Below, piece by piece: positions 12,342-12,492 of a stretch of 12,492 nt of DNA. The notes under the pieces were generated by a model that saw only the letters and a list, made by a program, of their open reading frames with translations, was not told where the DNA came from and did not search any database. The translations under genes were made by a program, and so were the position numbers. Every line of letters begins with the position of its first letter. The first letter of the stretch is position 1. Origin of the DNA: Candidatus Saccharimonadales bacterium (lineage in GTDB: Bacteria; Patescibacteriota; Saccharimonadia; UBA4664; SCTI01); NCBI GenBank assembly GCA_030150485.1, contig JASLFZ010000048.1, forward strand, positions 1-12,492, read 5' to 3'.

Positions 12342-12492
12342 CTATGCCAGCACCTCGCTCGATCGAAAGCGCTTGCCAAAGGTGTAGTCATAGAAGGCGT
12401 TACAGATCGGCAGCGTGGCAGTCGTGAGGGCGGTCGCCGTAGCGACGTTGCGAGCCGTGGCCAGCGGGTGCGCCAGCATGAGCCGCCACAGC
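12342..12492 (-). CDS. C-terminal fragment of an unidentified protein
   Basis: An open frame enters from the right edge and stops at TAG (12342-12344), giving 49 residues. It begins LWRLMLAHPLATARNVATAT and ends in YDYTFGKRFRSSEVLA. Third codon positions are strongly G/C, as in real genes of this window, and it reads in the same direction as the acidic-protein gene. The first part is rather hydrophobic and may touch a membrane. The fragment is too short to name. Confidence 0.5.
   Translation of the reverse strand, partial: LWRLMLAHPLATARNVATATALTTATLPICNAFYDYTFGKRFRSSEVLA

Overview
The window reads as a compact bacterial chromosome segment with slightly more than half G+C by eye. It uses the standard genetic code: TGA, TAA and TAG all end genes, and no gene needs UGA read through. 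A minimal division and cell-wall (dcw) cluster, a one-chain glycyl-tRNA synthetase, a divergent GalU-type enzyme and several genes without a Shine-Dalgarno sequence suggest a Patescibacteria/CPR genome. Saccharibacteria is my best guess, with modest confidence, because it rests on gene order and protein flavour and no marker gene was compared.

Positions 1-6300 hold the dcw cluster, transcribed right to left: mraZ, a 341-base structured gap, rsmH, a 21-codon open frame joined to rsmH by an ATGA overlap, ftsL, ftsI, mraY and ftsW (cut by the left edge). The Mur ligase genes that usually sit between ftsI, mraY and ftsW are absent from this stretch. The mraZ promoter carries four direct repeats with exact 10-base spacing, which look like MraZ operators. 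MraZ would therefore sense and set its own operon. FtsL, FtsI and FtsW are the septal synthase module, MraY makes its lipid I precursor, and RsmH methylates 16S rRNA.

Positions 6300-7012 hold two small, apparently paralogous, two-helix membrane proteins in an operon with its own promoter, bounded by a terminator on each side. Positions 7071-10421 hold an M24 metallopeptidase on the + strand, which overlaps tail to tail with a - strand glyS-galU pair. No terminator lies between them. The first - strand terminator after galU is at the 5' end of the peptidase gene, so galU transcripts may run antisense across the whole peptidase gene.

Positions 10500-12492 look like accessory or decaying sequence. 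A thioredoxin-reductase-like flavoprotein lacks the CxxC site and is broken by a one-base frameshift at an A run. A small acidic protein gene is split at a run of seven G. That gene has a strong promoter, a long folded leader ending against a perfect Shine-Dalgarno, and lies between exact 15-base inverted repeats. The right edge holds the C-terminus of an unidentified protein.

All base pairing and homology were judged by eye; no search or folding program was run. No rRNA, tRNA, CRISPR array or transposase gene was seen.
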